Assembly (NCBI RefSeq): GCF_000426685.1
Contig: NZ_AUFV01000011.1
Span: 103,763-167,762 of the forward strand
DNA: 64,000 nucleotides
Source of the DNA: Solimonas flava DSM 18980
Lineage (GTDB): Bacteria > Pseudomonadota > Gammaproteobacteria > Nevskiales > Nevskiaceae
Direction: 5' to 3'
Part shown: piece after piece, positions 7,812 to 15,879 of the stretch
Position numbering within the stretch: the first letter of the stretch is position 1
Layout: each line of letters begins with the position of its first letter
Position numbers and translations under genes: made by a program
The notes under the pieces: generated by a model
The model's input: only the letters and a program-made list of their open reading frames with translations
Databases searched by the model: none
Told to the model about the DNA's origin: nothing

Positions 7812-9277
7812 CGCGCCTGCTCACGCGTGCGCTGTTCGAGGCGCTTGATGAAGTATTCCATCACCTTGCGGTACAGCGCTTCCTTGAGAACCAGATCCTC
7901 GACGCCGTGGTCGATGTTCGGGTTGTCGTTGACCTCGATGACCTTGACCACCTTGCCGAACTGCTTGAGGTCGACGCCGTAGAGTCCGTTGCCGATCGCG
8001 CGCGCCGCCTGCAGCGCGACGTTGAGCACGGCCGCCGGCACGTCCTTGACGTCGAGCGTCTCGTGCCCGCCCTCGACGATGGCGCCGTTGCCGGCGCGCT
8101 TGACGACCTGCCAGTGGCCCTTGGCCATGAAGTAGCGGCAGGCGTACAGCGGCTGGCCGTCGAGCACGCCGATGCGCCAGTCGTATTCGGTCGGCTCGTA
8201 GGACTGCGCGATGATCAGATCCGAGCGTTCCAGCATTTCCGACGCCGCGCGGCGGAACTCGGATTCGGACTCGACCTTGATCACGCCTTTGGAGAACTGC
8301 GAGTCCGGCTGCTTGAGCACGCACGGGAAACCCAGCTCGCGCGCCACCTGCTTGAGGTTGCGCGAATGCAGCAGCACGGTATTCGGCTGCGGAATGCGCA
8401 GGCGCTCCATCAGCTGCGCGAGAAAGACCTTGTTGGCGGCACGCAGGATCGACAGCGGGTCGTCGACCACCACCAGCCCTTCGCGCGCGGCACGGCGCGC
8501 GAAGCGGTAGGTGTGGTGGTTGACCGCGGTCGTCTCGCGGATGAACAGCGCGTCGAACTCGGCGACGTGGCCGTAGTCGGACTTGTCGATGAACTCAACG
8601 TCGAAGCCCAGATCCTCGGCGGCGCGCTCGAAGGACTTCAGCGCACGCGCATTCGACGGCGGCTCCTTCTCGTCCTCGTTGACGAGGATCGCGAGGTCAT
8701 AGCGCGAGGACTCGCGGCGCACGCGCAGCGGGCGGCGGCGGACGAAGTAATCCTGCGCGGCCTCGTAGAGGAAGGCGTGGTGCGAGCCCGGCACCTCGCC
8801 GAGCGCGATCGGCCCGAGCGTGTCGACCCGCCATTCGTCGCCGCGGTAGCTGAACTTGGCCTGCAGCAGCGGCGCCGGAAACTGGTTGAACAGCGCGCGC
8901 GCGAGACGCTCGTGACGCTTGGCCATCGAACGGCCGAAGTACACGTTCATCACGTATTCGGCCGAGCCGATGCGCGCCAGCGAATGCTGGATCAGCTCTT
9001 CGATCTCGTCATTGAGGATGCGCGGCGATTCGGCGAGCTTGAGATCCTGGATCGTCGTGATTTCCGGCAGCGGCTTGTGGCCGCGCGCGCCGGCGAGCAG
9101 GGAGACGTAGTAGCCGGTCGTCTGGTAACCGAACGAGCGGCACAGGTTGTAGACGCGCACCTTGCGCGCGCGCGTCAGGTCCTCATGCGTCAGGTAGTCC
9201 CAGGCGGTGACGACCTCGATGCCCGGAATGTTCAGCGGCCAGTCGCCGCGATGGTCGACAACGACGACGCCACTCAT
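7808..9277 (-). CDS. RimK-like ATP-grasp ligase with N-terminal RLAN-type domain
   Basis: A 489-residue two-domain protein. Residues 1 to about 180 (VVVVDHRGDWPLNIPG, YNLCRSFGYQTTGYYVSLLAGARGHKPLP) match the domain found at the N-terminus of some RimK-like proteins. The C-terminal half is an ATP-grasp ligase: FPCVLKQPDSQFSKGVIKV, YDWRIGVLDGQPLYACRY and the metal-binding VIEVNDNPNIDHG. ATP-grasp enzymes of this branch join an amino acid to a carboxylate through an acyl-phosphate; RimK itself adds glutamates to S6. The extra domain and the overlapping acetyltransferase gene point to a different, unidentified peptide or protein substrate. No strong ribosome site precedes the ATG. Confidence 0.9.
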   Translation of the reverse strand: MSGVVVVDHRGDWPLNIPGIEVVTAWDYLTHEDLTRARKVRVYNLCRSFGYQTTGYYVSLLAGARGHKPLPEITTIQDLKLAESPRILNDEIEELIQHSLARIGSAEYVMNVYFGRSMAKRHERLARALFNQFPAPLLQAKFSYRGDEWRVDTLGPIALGEVPGSHHAFLYEAAQDYFVRRRPLRVRRESSRYDLAILVNEDEKEPPSNARALKSFERAAEDLGFDVEFIDKSDYGHVAEFDALFIRETTAVNHHTYRFARRAAREGLVVVDDPLSILRAANKVFLAQLMERLRIPQPNTVLLHSRNLKQVARELGFPCVLKQPDSQFSKGVIKVESESEFRRAASEMLERSDLIIAQSYEPTEYDWRIGVLDGQPLYACRYFMAKGHWQVVKRAGNGAIVEGGHETLDVKDVPAAVLNVALQAARAIGNGLYGVDLKQFGKVVKVIEVNDNPNIDHGVEDLVLKEALYRKVMEYFIKRLEQRTREQAR

Positions 9278-9447
9278 GGCGCGTGGCGACGGGGCGCGCC
9301 GTCAGGCGGAGGTTCGGAAGGCACGTCGGGCATGGAAAAATGCAACGAAAAGGCGGCCTGAAGGCCGCGGCGCATGCTAGCACCGCGGCCCGCCGGAATC
9401 GACGCCGCATTTGCTACCCTCGCCGCCGTTTCGGGAGACGTCACGTG

Positions 9448-10476
9448 ATGCACCGCGCACCGCTGTGGGCCTGGATGCTGGGACTGGTCGCCGCGCCGGC
9501 GCTGGCCGACGAGCTGCTGCTCGCGCGCCGGCTCGAGGCGCCGGCCTTCCTCGACGGCGGCGCCGCGCTGCAGCCGCGCCAGGCGCTGGCGGCCGGCAGC
9601 CTCGTCGAGACCGGCAGCAGCGGCCGCGTCAGCCTGCAGGCCGCCGGCGGCGGCACGCTGCTGCTCGGCGGCGACGGCCGGCTGCGCTTTACCGGCGGCG
9701 AGCCGCCGGACCCGCCGGGCCGCGCCGCGCTGCTGCGCCTGCAGCTCGAAGCCGGCGCCGTGCACGTCGATGCCCGCAAGCCCGACGGCGGCGCGCCCGG
9801 CGACATGCGCCTCGCGCAGCGCCATCTGCAGTCGCGCCTGTACGGCGCCGAAGCCTGGGCCGAAACCTCGGCGGCCGGCGACGAGCTGTGCCTGCTGGCC
9901 GGCGCCGCCGAGGTGCAGACGCCGGCCGGCCACGAGCGCCTCGACGAGCCCGGGGAATGCCTGCGCTGGACGGCGCGCGGCGGGCAGCGCCTCGGCGTCG
10001 CCGAGGTCGGCTCGCTGGCGCCGCGTCTGGCGCGCACCCGCTTCGCCGACGACTACGCGGCGCGCTACGCCGCCGAACAGGCGCAGCGCGACGGCAGTGC
10101 GCGGCCGTCGCTGGCGGAGCAGGCCGGCGCGACGCTGGTGGTGTCGGAAGTCGAAGCGACGGCAGTGCCCGCGGCACGCCCCGCGCCGCCGCCGGCCACA
10201 GCCCCCGCCGTGCGCGGCCCGACGCGCGGCGGCGAATGGCGGATCGTGCTGGCCTCGCTGCCGGATGCCGCGAGCGCGCAGCGCGCGACGCGGCAGTGGC
10301 GCGCGCGCGGCTACGCCGCCGACATGGTGCTGATGCGGGCCGACGGCAAGCCGGTCTATCGCGTGCTCGCCGGCCACCATGCGACGCGCGACGCGGCGCA
10401 GCGCTCGCTGGCCAAGGTCCGTCGCGATCCGCCGGCGCAGCAGGCCTGGATCGTGCGCGTGCCCGCCGGCGGCTGA
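9448..10476 (+). CDS. Secreted FecR-like protein with C-terminal SPOR domain
   Basis: A 342-residue exported protein. A Sec signal peptide (MHRAPLWAWMLGLVAAPALA) is followed by a FecR-like beta region: GSLVETGSSGRVSLQ, GDGRLRF, LEAGAVHVDARK. A Pro/Ala linker near residues 230-255 leads to a SPOR-type module at the end (EWRIVLASLPDAASAQRATRQW, YRVLAGHHATRDAAQRSLAKV). SPOR domains bind denuded glycan strands at the division septum, so a periplasmic peptidoglycan-associated role is likely. GGGAG at 9433-9437 serves either this ATG or a GTG one codon upstream. The gene stands alone between converging and diverging neighbours. Confidence 0.8.
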   Translation: MHRAPLWAWMLGLVAAPALADELLLARRLEAPAFLDGGAALQPRQALAAGSLVETGSSGRVSLQAAGGGTLLLGGDGRLRFTGGEPPDPPGRAALLRLQLEAGAVHVDARKPDGGAPGDMRLAQRHLQSRLYGAEAWAETSAAGDELCLLAGAAEVQTPAGHERLDEPGECLRWTARGGQRLGVAEVGSLAPRLARTRFADDYAARYAAEQAQRDGSARPSLAEQAGATLVVSEVEATAVPAARPAPPPATAPAVRGPTRGGEWRIVLASLPDAASAQRATRQWRARGYAADMVLMRADGKPVYRVLAGHHATRDAAQRSLAKVRRDPPAQQAWIVRVPAGG

Positions 10477-10483
10477 GCCCGGC

Positions 10484-11548
10484 CTACCAGGCGCGCTGGT
10501 ACTGGACCGGCGCCTCGATCTTCTGGCGCAGCTCGCCGGCGGCACGGCGCGGCCAGTACGGATCGCGCAGCAGCTCGCGCGCGAGCAGCACGACGTCGGC
10601 CTGGCCGGTTCGCACGATGTGGTCGGCCTGCGCCGGTGCCGTGATCAGGCCGACCGCGCCGGTGGCGACGCCGCAGCGGCGGCGGATCTCGGCAGCGAAC
10701 GGCGTCTGGAAGCCCGGCCCGACCGGAATCTCGGCCTTCGGCAGCGTGCCGCCGCTGGACACGTCGATCAGATCGACGCCTTCGCCGCGGATCGCCTCGA
10801 CCAGCGCGCAGGACTGCTCCAGATCCCAGCCGCCGTCGGCGGCCCAGTCGGTCGCCGAGATGCGCAGCCACAGCGGCAGGCGCTCCGGCCACACGCCGCG
10901 CACGGCGGCGATCACGCGGCGCAGCAGGCGGATGCGGTTGGCGAAGCTGCCGCCGTAGTCGTCGTCGCGGCGGTTCGACAGCGGCGACAGGAACTCGTGC
11001 AGCAGGTAGCCGTGCGCGCCGTGGATCTCGGCGAGTTCGAAGCCGGCATCGAGGGCGCGCCGCGCCGCCGCCGCGAACGCCTCGACCAGCGCATCGATGT
11101 CGGCGAGCGACATCGCCTGCGGCTCGATGCTGGCGGCGTCGAACGCGAGCGCCGACGGCGCGACCACCGGGCGCCAGCCCCCGTCCGCGGGCGCGACCGG
11201 CGCGCCGCCGTGCCACGGCGCGGCGACGCTGGCCTTGCGCCCGGCATGGGCGAGCTGCACGCCGGCGACGGCGCCGGCTTCGCGAATGAAGTGCGTGATC
11301 GGCGCCCAGGCCTGCGCCTGCGCCTCGTTCCACAGCCCGGTGTCGGCCGGCGAGATGCGGCCGCGCGCCTCGACCGCGGTCGCTTCGCTGATCACCAGCG
11401 CCGCACCGCCGACCGCGCGCGAACCCAGATGCACGAAATGCCACTGGTTCGGCACGCCCTCGTCGGCCGAGTACTGGCACATCGGCGACACGACGATGCG
11501 GTTGCGCAGCGTGAGGGACCGCTGCGACAGCGGCGAGAACAGGTTCAT
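10484..11548 (-). CDS. NADH:flavin oxidoreductase, YqjM/NamA-type old yellow enzyme
   Basis: Soluble FMN ene-reductase of 354 residues that reduces activated C=C bonds with NAD(P)H. It has the class-III pattern: FSPLSQRSLTLRNRIVVSPMCQYSA at the N-terminus including the flavin-tuning Cys, QLAHAGRKAS, then EIHGAHGYLLHEFLSPLSNRR with the substrate-binding His pair region, and GLITAPAQAD before the C-terminal FMN-phosphate loop. The start has GGAG about 5 nt upstream. It is convergent with the SPOR protein, their stops 7 bp apart. It could act on quinones, enones or nitro-compounds; the physiological substrate is unknown. Confidence 0.95.
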   Translation of the reverse strand: MNLFSPLSQRSLTLRNRIVVSPMCQYSADEGVPNQWHFVHLGSRAVGGAALVISEATAVEARGRISPADTGLWNEAQAQAWAPITHFIREAGAVAGVQLAHAGRKASVAAPWHGGAPVAPADGGWRPVVAPSALAFDAASIEPQAMSLADIDALVEAFAAAARRALDAGFELAEIHGAHGYLLHEFLSPLSNRRDDDYGGSFANRIRLLRRVIAAVRGVWPERLPLWLRISATDWAADGGWDLEQSCALVEAIRGEGVDLIDVSSGGTLPKAEIPVGPGFQTPFAAEIRRRCGVATGAVGLITAPAQADHIVRTGQADVVLLARELLRDPYWPRRAAGELRQKIEAPVQYQRAW

Positions 11549-11683
11549 GGGGGCTCCGGACCAAGGACGATGAAAGCGGCGATACCGCGCGCGGCACCGT
11601 CCGGCATCCTAGCGTCGCGGCGGCGACGGCACCACCGGACGCGCGATTCACAGCGCGCGGACGCAGCGCAGACGGGACGAAAT

Positions 11684-11713
11684 TTGCGTCCGGACCCGCA
11701 AGCTTTCTATGGT
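11684..11713 (+). promoter_or_regulatory. Possible promoter of the GltP-type symporter gene
   Basis: TTGCGT at 11684-11689 and TATGGT at 11708-11713 are separated by 18 bp and lie 30 nt upstream of the symporter ATG. Both boxes match the sigma-70 consensus in four of six bases. This is a candidate only. Confidence 0.4.
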
Positions 11714-11743
11714 CCGTCCTTCACGCAAGGAAAACCGCCGCCC

Positions 11744-13033
11744 ATGCACCTGCCCCGTCTCAGCCTCGCCTGGCAAATTCTCATCGCGCTCGCGCTCGGC
11801 ATCGTCGCCGGCAGCGTGCTGCACGAAATGGGCGGCCCGCGCGACTGGCTGATCACCAACATCCTGACGCCGGCCGGCCAGATCTTCATCCGGCTGATCA
11901 AGATGATCGTCGTGCCGATCGTCATCTCCTCGCTGATCGTCGGCATCGCCGGCGTCGGCGACGCCAAGAAGCTCGGCCGCATCGGCTTCAAGACCATCGT
12001 CTACTTCGAGGTGATCACCACCATCGCGATCCTCGTCGGCATGCTGTTCGCCGACCTGCTGCAGCCGGGCGTCGGGATCGACATGCAGCAGCTGACGACC
12101 GCCGACATCTCGCAGTACCAGAAGACGACCGAGGCCGTTCAGCACGGGCCGCACAGCCTGGTGACGACGATCCTCGGCCTGATCCCGGCCAACGTCTTCG
12201 AGGCGATCGCCAAGGGCGAGATCCTGCCGATCATCTTCTTTTCGGTGATGTTCGGCCTCGGCCTCGCGGCGCTTCCGGCCGAGCACCGCGATCCGCTGGT
12301 GCAGACCTTCCGCAGCGTCGCCGAAACCATGTTCAAGGTCACCCACATGGTGATGCGCTACGCGCCGGTCGGCGTGTTCGCGCTGATCGCGGTGACGGTG
12401 GCGACGTTCGGCTTCGCCTCGCTGCTGCCGCTGGCCAAGCTCGTCGTGCTGGTCTACGCCGCGGTGCTGTTCTTCGCGCTGGTCGTGCTCGGCGCGGTCG
12501 CGCGCCTGTTCGGCTTTCGCATCACGCGCCTGATCCGCCTGATCAAGGACGAACTGATCCTGGCGTACTCGACGGCGAGTTCGGAAACCGTGCTGCCGCG
12601 GATCATGGAGAAAATGCAGGCCTACGGCGCGCCGCAGCCGATCGCCAGCTTCGTGATCCCGACCGGCTATTCGTTCAACCTCGACGGCTCGACGCTCTAC
12701 CAGAGCATCGCCGCGATCTTCCTCGCCCAGCTGTACGGCATCGACCTGACGCTGACGCAGCAGATCGTGCTGATCCTGACGCTGATGGTGACGTCGAAGG
12801 GCATCGCCGGCGTGCCCGGCGTTTCGTTCGTCGTGCTGCTGGCGACGCTCGGCAGCGTCGGCATCCCGCTCGAAGGCCTCGCCTTCATCGCCGGCGTCGA
12901 CCGCATCCTCGACATGGCGCGCACGGCACTGAACGTGGTCGGCAACTCGCTCGCGGCGCTGGTCATCGCCAAATGGGAAGGCCAGTACGACGCCGAACGC
13001 GGCGCGCGCTACGCGGCGGCACAACTGGGCTGA
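11744..13033 (+). CDS. Dicarboxylate/amino acid:cation symporter (GltP/DctA family)
   Basis: Inner-membrane secondary transporter of 429 residues that moves glutamate, aspartate or C4-dicarboxylates with protons or sodium. Family landmarks are the repeated membrane segments from WQILIALALGIVAGSV, the re-entrant serine-rich stretch AYSTASSETVLPRIMEKM, the cation/substrate motif SFNLDGSTLY and the second hairpin TSKGIAGVPGVSFVVL. DRILDMARTALNVVGN near the end carries the substrate-contacting Asp and Arg positions seen in GltPh-type proteins. AAGG about 10 nt upstream supports the start. Which substrate is carried cannot be decided from sequence. Confidence 0.95.
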   Translation: MHLPRLSLAWQILIALALGIVAGSVLHEMGGPRDWLITNILTPAGQIFIRLIKMIVVPIVISSLIVGIAGVGDAKKLGRIGFKTIVYFEVITTIAILVGMLFADLLQPGVGIDMQQLTTADISQYQKTTEAVQHGPHSLVTTILGLIPANVFEAIAKGEILPIIFFSVMFGLGLAALPAEHRDPLVQTFRSVAETMFKVTHMVMRYAPVGVFALIAVTVATFGFASLLPLAKLVVLVYAAVLFFALVVLGAVARLFGFRITRLIRLIKDELILAYSTASSETVLPRIMEKMQAYGAPQPIASFVIPTGYSFNLDGSTLYQSIAAIFLAQLYGIDLTLTQQIVLILTLMVTSKGIAGVPGVSFVVLLATLGSVGIPLEGLAFIAGVDRILDMARTALNVVGNSLAALVIAKWEGQYDAERGARYAAAQLG

Positions 13034-13150
13034 GCCCGGCCACAGAGCGCTCGTCCGCCGTATCGCGGCTCGGCGTCACGACGGATCCACCGCAGCGCGC
13101 CGGGCGGGCCGGTCTCCGCGCGTCCCTCCGGGATGGCGACAGCGCGCGAA

Positions 13151-13765
13151 TCAGCTGCCGCGCAGCAAGCTTGCCGCGATCGCCCACATCGTCAACGCGA
13201 TGACGGCGTCGAGCACGCGCCAGGTCCGCGGCCGGCGGAACAGCGGCGCCAGCCGCGCCGCACCGTAGGCGAGGCCGTAGAACCACAGTGCCGAAACCGA
13301 CGCGGCGCCGGCCGCGAATGCCGCGCGGGGCGTCGCCGCGTAGCGGCCGGCGAGTCCGCCAACCAGCAGCACAGTGTCGAGGTAGACGTGCGGATTCAGC
13401 CAGGTCAGCGCCAGCACGCCGGCGATGGCCTGCCGGCGCGTCAGCGGCGCCGCGCCACCGGCTTCGAGCGCCTGCGGCCGCAACGCGGCCCAGGCGCTGC
13501 GGCCGCCATAGACGACGAGGAACGCCGCGCCGATCCAGCGCACCGCCGTGACCAGCGCCGGATGCGCCTGCACCAACGTGCCGAAGCCGACGCAGCCGAG
13601 GCCGATCAGCAGCGCGTCGGAAACGAAGCAGATCGTCGCGATCACGAGTACATGCTCGCGAAGCAAACCCTGGCGCAGCACGAAGGCGTTCTGCGCGCCG
13701 ATCGCGACGATCAGGCCGGCGCTCAGGCCGAACCCCTGCAGATAAGCCGACAGCAGGCTGTCCAC
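13151..13765 (-). CDS. LysE/ArgO family amino acid exporter
   Basis: Inner-membrane exporter of 204 residues, the usual length for LysE/ArgO. It opens with the family signature YLQGFGLSAGLIVAIGAQNAFVLRQGLLREH and continues with FVSDALLIGLGCVGFG, the central basic loop, and LALTWLNPHVYLDTVLLVGG, which holds the conserved NPHxYLDT motif. Five to six membrane segments are visible. I place the start at the GTG at 13765, preceded by a GGGGGCG stretch; this aligns with the start of ArgO, and longer forms run into the typA terminator. Export of arginine or lysine is the family role. No LysR-type regulator is adjacent. Confidence 0.93.
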   Translation of the reverse strand: MDSLLSAYLQGFGLSAGLIVAIGAQNAFVLRQGLLREHVLVIATICFVSDALLIGLGCVGFGTLVQAHPALVTAVRWIGAAFLVVYGGRSAWAALRPQALEAGGAAPLTRRQAIAGVLALTWLNPHVYLDTVLLVGGLAGRYAATPRAAFAAGAASVSALWFYGLAYGAARLAPLFRRPRTWRVLDAVIALTMWAIAASLLRGS

Positions 13766-13790
13766 GTTCGCCCCCTGGTTCGCACAACGA

Positions 13791-13817
13791 AAAAGGGGCG
13801 CATCGTCGATGCGCCCC
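13791..13817 (-). terminator. Rho-independent terminator after typA
   Basis: Stem GGGGCGCAT (13795-13803) / ATGCGCCCC (13809-13817) with a 5-nt loop. Read on the minus strand it ends in TTTTTCG, 21 nt after the typA stop. Confidence 0.85.
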
Positions 13818-13838
13818 TGCTGCAACGGTGACCGCGGA

Positions 13839-15674
13839 TCAGTCGTCGCGACCCGAGCGCTTGCGCTCGTGTTCCTTCAGGAACTTCTTGCGAATGCGGA
13901 TCGAGGTCGGCGTCAGCTCGACGAGTTCGTCGTCGTTGATGAATTCCAGCGCCGGTTCGAGCGCGAACTTCACGGCCGGCACCAGGATGACGTTCTCGTC
14001 CGAACCCGAGGCGCGCATGTTCGTCAGCTTCTTGCCCTTCAGCGGATTGACGACGAGGTCGTTGTCGCGCGAGTGGATGCCGACGATCTGGCCTTCGTAC
14101 ACCTCGTCACCCGGCTCGGCCATCATGCGGCCGCGATCCTGCAGGTTGAACAGCGAGTACGCGAGGCACTTGCCCATGTCCATCGAGATCATCACGCCGT
14201 TGCGACGCTGGCCGATGTCGGTCGCCTGCGTTTTCGGGCCGAAATGGTCGAAGTTGTGGAACAACAGGCCGGTGCCCGAGGTCATGGTCATGAACTGGGT
14301 CTGGAAGCCGATCAGGCCACGCGACGGCACGATGTACTCGAGACGCACGCGTCCCTTGCCGTCCGGCACCATGTTCTGCATCTTGCCGCCACGCTCGGCG
14401 AGGCCCTGAATGACGCCGCCCTGGCTGGATTCCTCGACGTCGGCGACCAGGGTTTCGTACGGCTCGCAGATCTCGCCGTCGATTTCCTTGAGGATGACCT
14501 GCGGACGCGAGACGGCGATCTCGTAACCTTCGCGGCGCATGTTCTCGAGCAGGATGCCGAGGTGCAGCAGGCCGCGGCCGGAAACGCGGAACTGGTCGCC
14601 CGTGCTCATCGGCTCGACGCGCAGCGCCACATTCGTCTTCAGCTCGCGCTGCAGACGCTCGCCGATCTGGCGCGAGGTGACGAACTTGCCTTCCTTGCCC
14701 GCGAACGGCGACTTGTTGACCTCGAAGATCATGCTCATGGTCGGCTCGTCGACCTGCAGCGTCGGCAGCTGCTCCGGCACCTTGACGTCGCAGATCGTCT
14801 CGGAAATGCCGAGCTCTTCGATGCCGGTCACGGCGATGATGTCGCCGGCCTGCGCTTCCGGAACCTCGACCTTGTCGAGACCCATGAAGCCGAGCACCTG
14901 CAGCACGCGGCCCTGACGGACCGAGCCGTCGCGGTTGACGACCGCCACCGGCGTGTTGGTCTTGATGCGGCCGCGCTTGACGCGGCCGGTGCCGATCACG
15001 CCGACATAGCTCGAATAGGCGAGCGAGGTGACCTGCATCTGGAACGGACCTTCCGGATCGACTTCCGGCACCGGCACCTTGTCGACGATGGTCTCGAACA
15101 GCGGCGTCATGTCGCCTTCGCGAATGTCGGCCGAGTGGCCCGCGTAGCCGTTGAGGCCGGAAGCGTAGATGAACGGAAAGTCGAGCTGCTTGTCGGTCGC
15201 GCCGAGGCGGTCGAACAGCTCGAAGACCTGGTCGACGACCCAGTCCGGACGCGCGCCCGGACGATCGATCTTGTTCAGCACGACGATCGGGTTGAGGCCC
15301 ATGTTGAAGGCCTTCTGCGTGACGAAGCGGGTCTGCGGCATCGGGCCGTCGACCGAATCGACCAGCAGCAGCACCGAATCGACCATCGACAGCACGCGCT
15401 CGACTTCGCCGCCGAAGTCGGCGTGTCCCGGCGTGTCGACGATGTTGATGCGGTATTCGGTGCCGTTGCGCTTGTCGAGCCAGCGGATCGCCGTGTTCTT
15501 CGACAGGATGGTGATGCCGCGCTCGCGCTCGAGGTCGTTGGAGTCCATGACGCGCTCGCCGAGCTGTTCGCGGGCGTCGAGGGTTTGCGACTGCCGCAGC
15601 AGCTTGTCGACCAGCGTGGTCTTGCCATGGTCGACGTGGGCGATGATGGCGATATTGCGAAGATTCTGAATCAC
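13839..15674 (-). CDS. typA: Translational GTPase TypA/BipA
   Basis: Ribosome-associated GTPase of 611 residues, related to EF-G, involved in ribosome assembly and stress or cold adaptation. G-domain motifs are all present: [10 protein letters not shown] (G1, about residues 12-21), RGITI (G2), [14 protein letters not shown] (G3) and [13 protein letters not shown] (G4). Domain II and V segments follow, for example [18 protein letters not shown] and the TypA-specific C-terminal domain from [15 protein letters not shown]. The start is a GTG at 15674, since [17 protein letters not shown] is where the family begins; the upstream in-frame extension does not resemble it. The gene is divergent from the KimA-like permease. 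Confidence 0.97.
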   Translation of the reverse strand: MIQNLRNIAIIAHVDHGKTTLVDKLLRQSQTLDAREQLGERVMDSNDLERERGITILSKNTAIRWLDKRNGTEYRINIVDTPGHADFGGEVERVLSMVDSVLLLVDSVDGPMPQTRFVTQKAFNMGLNPIVVLNKIDRPGARPDWVVDQVFELFDRLGATDKQLDFPFIYASGLNGYAGHSADIREGDMTPLFETIVDKVPVPEVDPEGPFQMQVTSLAYSSYVGVIGTGRVKRGRIKTNTPVAVVNRDGSVRQGRVLQVLGFMGLDKVEVPEAQAGDIIAVTGIEELGISETICDVKVPEQLPTLQVDEPTMSMIFEVNKSPFAGKEGKFVTSRQIGERLQRELKTNVALRVEPMSTGDQFRVSGRGLLHLGILLENMRREGYEIAVSRPQVILKEIDGEICEPYETLVADVEESSQGGVIQGLAERGGKMQNMVPDGKGRVRLEYIVPSRGLIGFQTQFMTMTSGTGLLFHNFDHFGPKTQATDIGQRRNGVMISMDMGKCLAYSLFNLQDRGRMMAEPGDEVYEGQIVGIHSRDNDLVVNPLKGKKLTNMRASGSDENVILVPAVKFALEPALEFINDDELVELTPTSIRIRKKFLKEHERKRSGRDD

Positions 15675-15879
15675 GGATGCACCGAAAGCCGGAAAGTTTT
15701 CCGAAAAATGGGTCTTTAATTGCCGGGTTTCCAGCCCGGCTGCGCCAGCGGCCGGAACGGCCGAAACCGCCTGCGGCCAGCAAAAGGGGGTGAATTGTAC
15801 GCGCCGGCCCATTGCAGCGATAGGGCAACAATTGCTCACGGTGCTAGAATCGGCCGCTTCGTCCGACCGCAAGACCTGA

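Noticed and set aside
13809..15719. Plus-strand frame opposite typA
   Set aside because: Antisense shadow of a universally conserved gene; no start site or motif.
15812..15850. Full sigma-70 promoter for the KimA-like gene
   Set aside because: TAGAAT at 15845-15850 is a fair -10, but TTGCAG is 27 bp and TTGCTC 7 bp away, so no properly spaced -35 exists.
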